6,629 nucleotides of DNA from DASRVA01 sp050732935 (lineage in GTDB: Bacteria > Gemmatimonadota > Gemmatimonadetes > JACCXV01 > JAHWKZ01), in the NCBI GenBank assembly GCA_050732935.1, contig JBOHRW010000196.1, positions 1 to 6,629 of the forward strand, given 5' to 3'. The notes under the pieces are model-generated. The model saw only the letters and a program-made list of their open reading frames with translations. It was not told where the DNA came from and did not search any database. How positions within the stretch are numbered: the first letter of the stretch is position 1; each line of letters starts with the position of its first letter. Positions 6,181 to 6,629 of the stretch are shown here, piece after piece. The position numbers were made by a program, and so were the translations under genes.

Positions 6181-6629
6181 GTGCGGCTGAAGCCGTTTCT
6201 TTCCCCCGCTCCCGAGGTGCGCCTCACGAAGGCGTTCGAGGCGCCGTTCGCCAACTTCCTGGCGACCGCCCGGACGTGCTATTCGTCGAAGGGAATCGTC
6301 CCCGACGTCGAGGTGAACGACCGCTGGGCGGACCTCGCGACGAGCCTCTACCAGGCGGGGCACCACACGACGCTTCAGCACGCCCAGTTCCAGTTCTCGC
6401 TGGCCAATGTGAGCCGCCACTTCATCTGGGCGTTTCTCCACAGCCACCCCTTCTACAACTCCGAGCAGGTGAGCCAGCGGTACGTCGAGGTGAAGCGCCA
6501 GAACTTCGCCACGCCTCCCCTCGAGGGCGAGGCGCGCGATCTCTACGCCGCCACGGTCGACCGCATGATGAAGGCCTACGTCCGCCTCATCGAGCTCCTC
6601 GCCCCGGACGTGGCGGAGGAGTACTTCCG
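6181..6629 (+). CDS. thyX: ThyX-like FAD-dependent thymidylate synthase, divergent motif (3' end cut by window edge)
   Basis: The frame is open from GTG 6181 to the right edge, 149 codons, and is absent from a simple complete-ORF list because no stop is included. ThyX methylates dUMP to dTMP using FAD and methylenetetrahydrofolate. Family features are ARTCYSS (30-36), AGHHTTLQHAQFQFSL with His61 and His67, NVSRHF (76-81), and SEQVSQRY (94-101) ending in the conserved Ser98-x-Arg100-Tyr101. The signature RHR is not present: the aligned residues are His87-Ser88-His89, and the distance to the final Arg is one residue longer than usual. This suggests a variant subfamily. GTG 6181 follows the doxX stop by 7 nt and has only a weak Shine-Dalgarno; GTG 6217 is an alternative but would trim the N-terminus. 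It is probably co-transcribed with doxX. Confidence 0.85.
   Translation, partial: MRLKPFLSPAPEVRLTKAFEAPFANFLATARTCYSSKGIVPDVEVNDRWADLATSLYQAGHHTTLQHAQFQFSLANVSRHFIWAFLHSHPFYNSEQVSQRYVEVKRQNFATPPLEGEARDLYAATVDRMMKAYVRLIELLAPDVAEEYF

Overview
This is a GC-rich (roughly 70% by eye) bacterial chromosomal window with dense, ordinary-looking gene packing. No mobile element, CRISPR array, tRNA or rRNA was seen. A lipid A disaccharide synthase (LpxB) implies a Gram-negative-type outer membrane. The GC content and gene set would fit Gemmatimonadota, Acidobacteriota or a similar environmental lineage, but that placement is a low-confidence inference.

Layout. Positions 1-1600 (minus strand) hold the N-terminal 533 residues of a DUF255/YyaL-type protein: a thioredoxin-like domain followed by an alpha/alpha-barrel. 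It runs off the left edge. It is divergent, across about 90 bp carrying a sigma70-like promoter, from a glutamate dehydrogenase gene (1691-3034, plus). That gene converges with a gene for a membrane-anchored, proline-rich protein of unknown function (3045-3821, minus), with only 10 bp between the stop codons. A 69-bp divergent region (3822-3890) then leads into a plus-strand run: Fe/Mn superoxide dismutase (3891-4487), lpxB (4499-5638), a 70-bp gap with a TTGACA box and an inverted repeat, a DoxX-family membrane protein (5709-6173), and the start of a ThyX-like thymidylate synthase (6181 to the right edge).

How the genes relate. sod and lpxB are 11 nt apart, and doxX and thyX 7 nt apart, so each pair is probably co-transcribed. 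The set mixes envelope (LpxB, DoxX, the anchored protein), redox defence (SOD, DoxX, the thioredoxin-fold protein) and core metabolism (glutamate dehydrogenase, ThyX). I see no clear new multi-gene system. The points most worth a second look are the divergent ThyX active-site motif, the unknown anchored protein, the inverted repeat in front of doxX, the almost leaderless promoter layout of gdh and possibly sod, and the archaeal-like outer-sphere histidine in the SOD.
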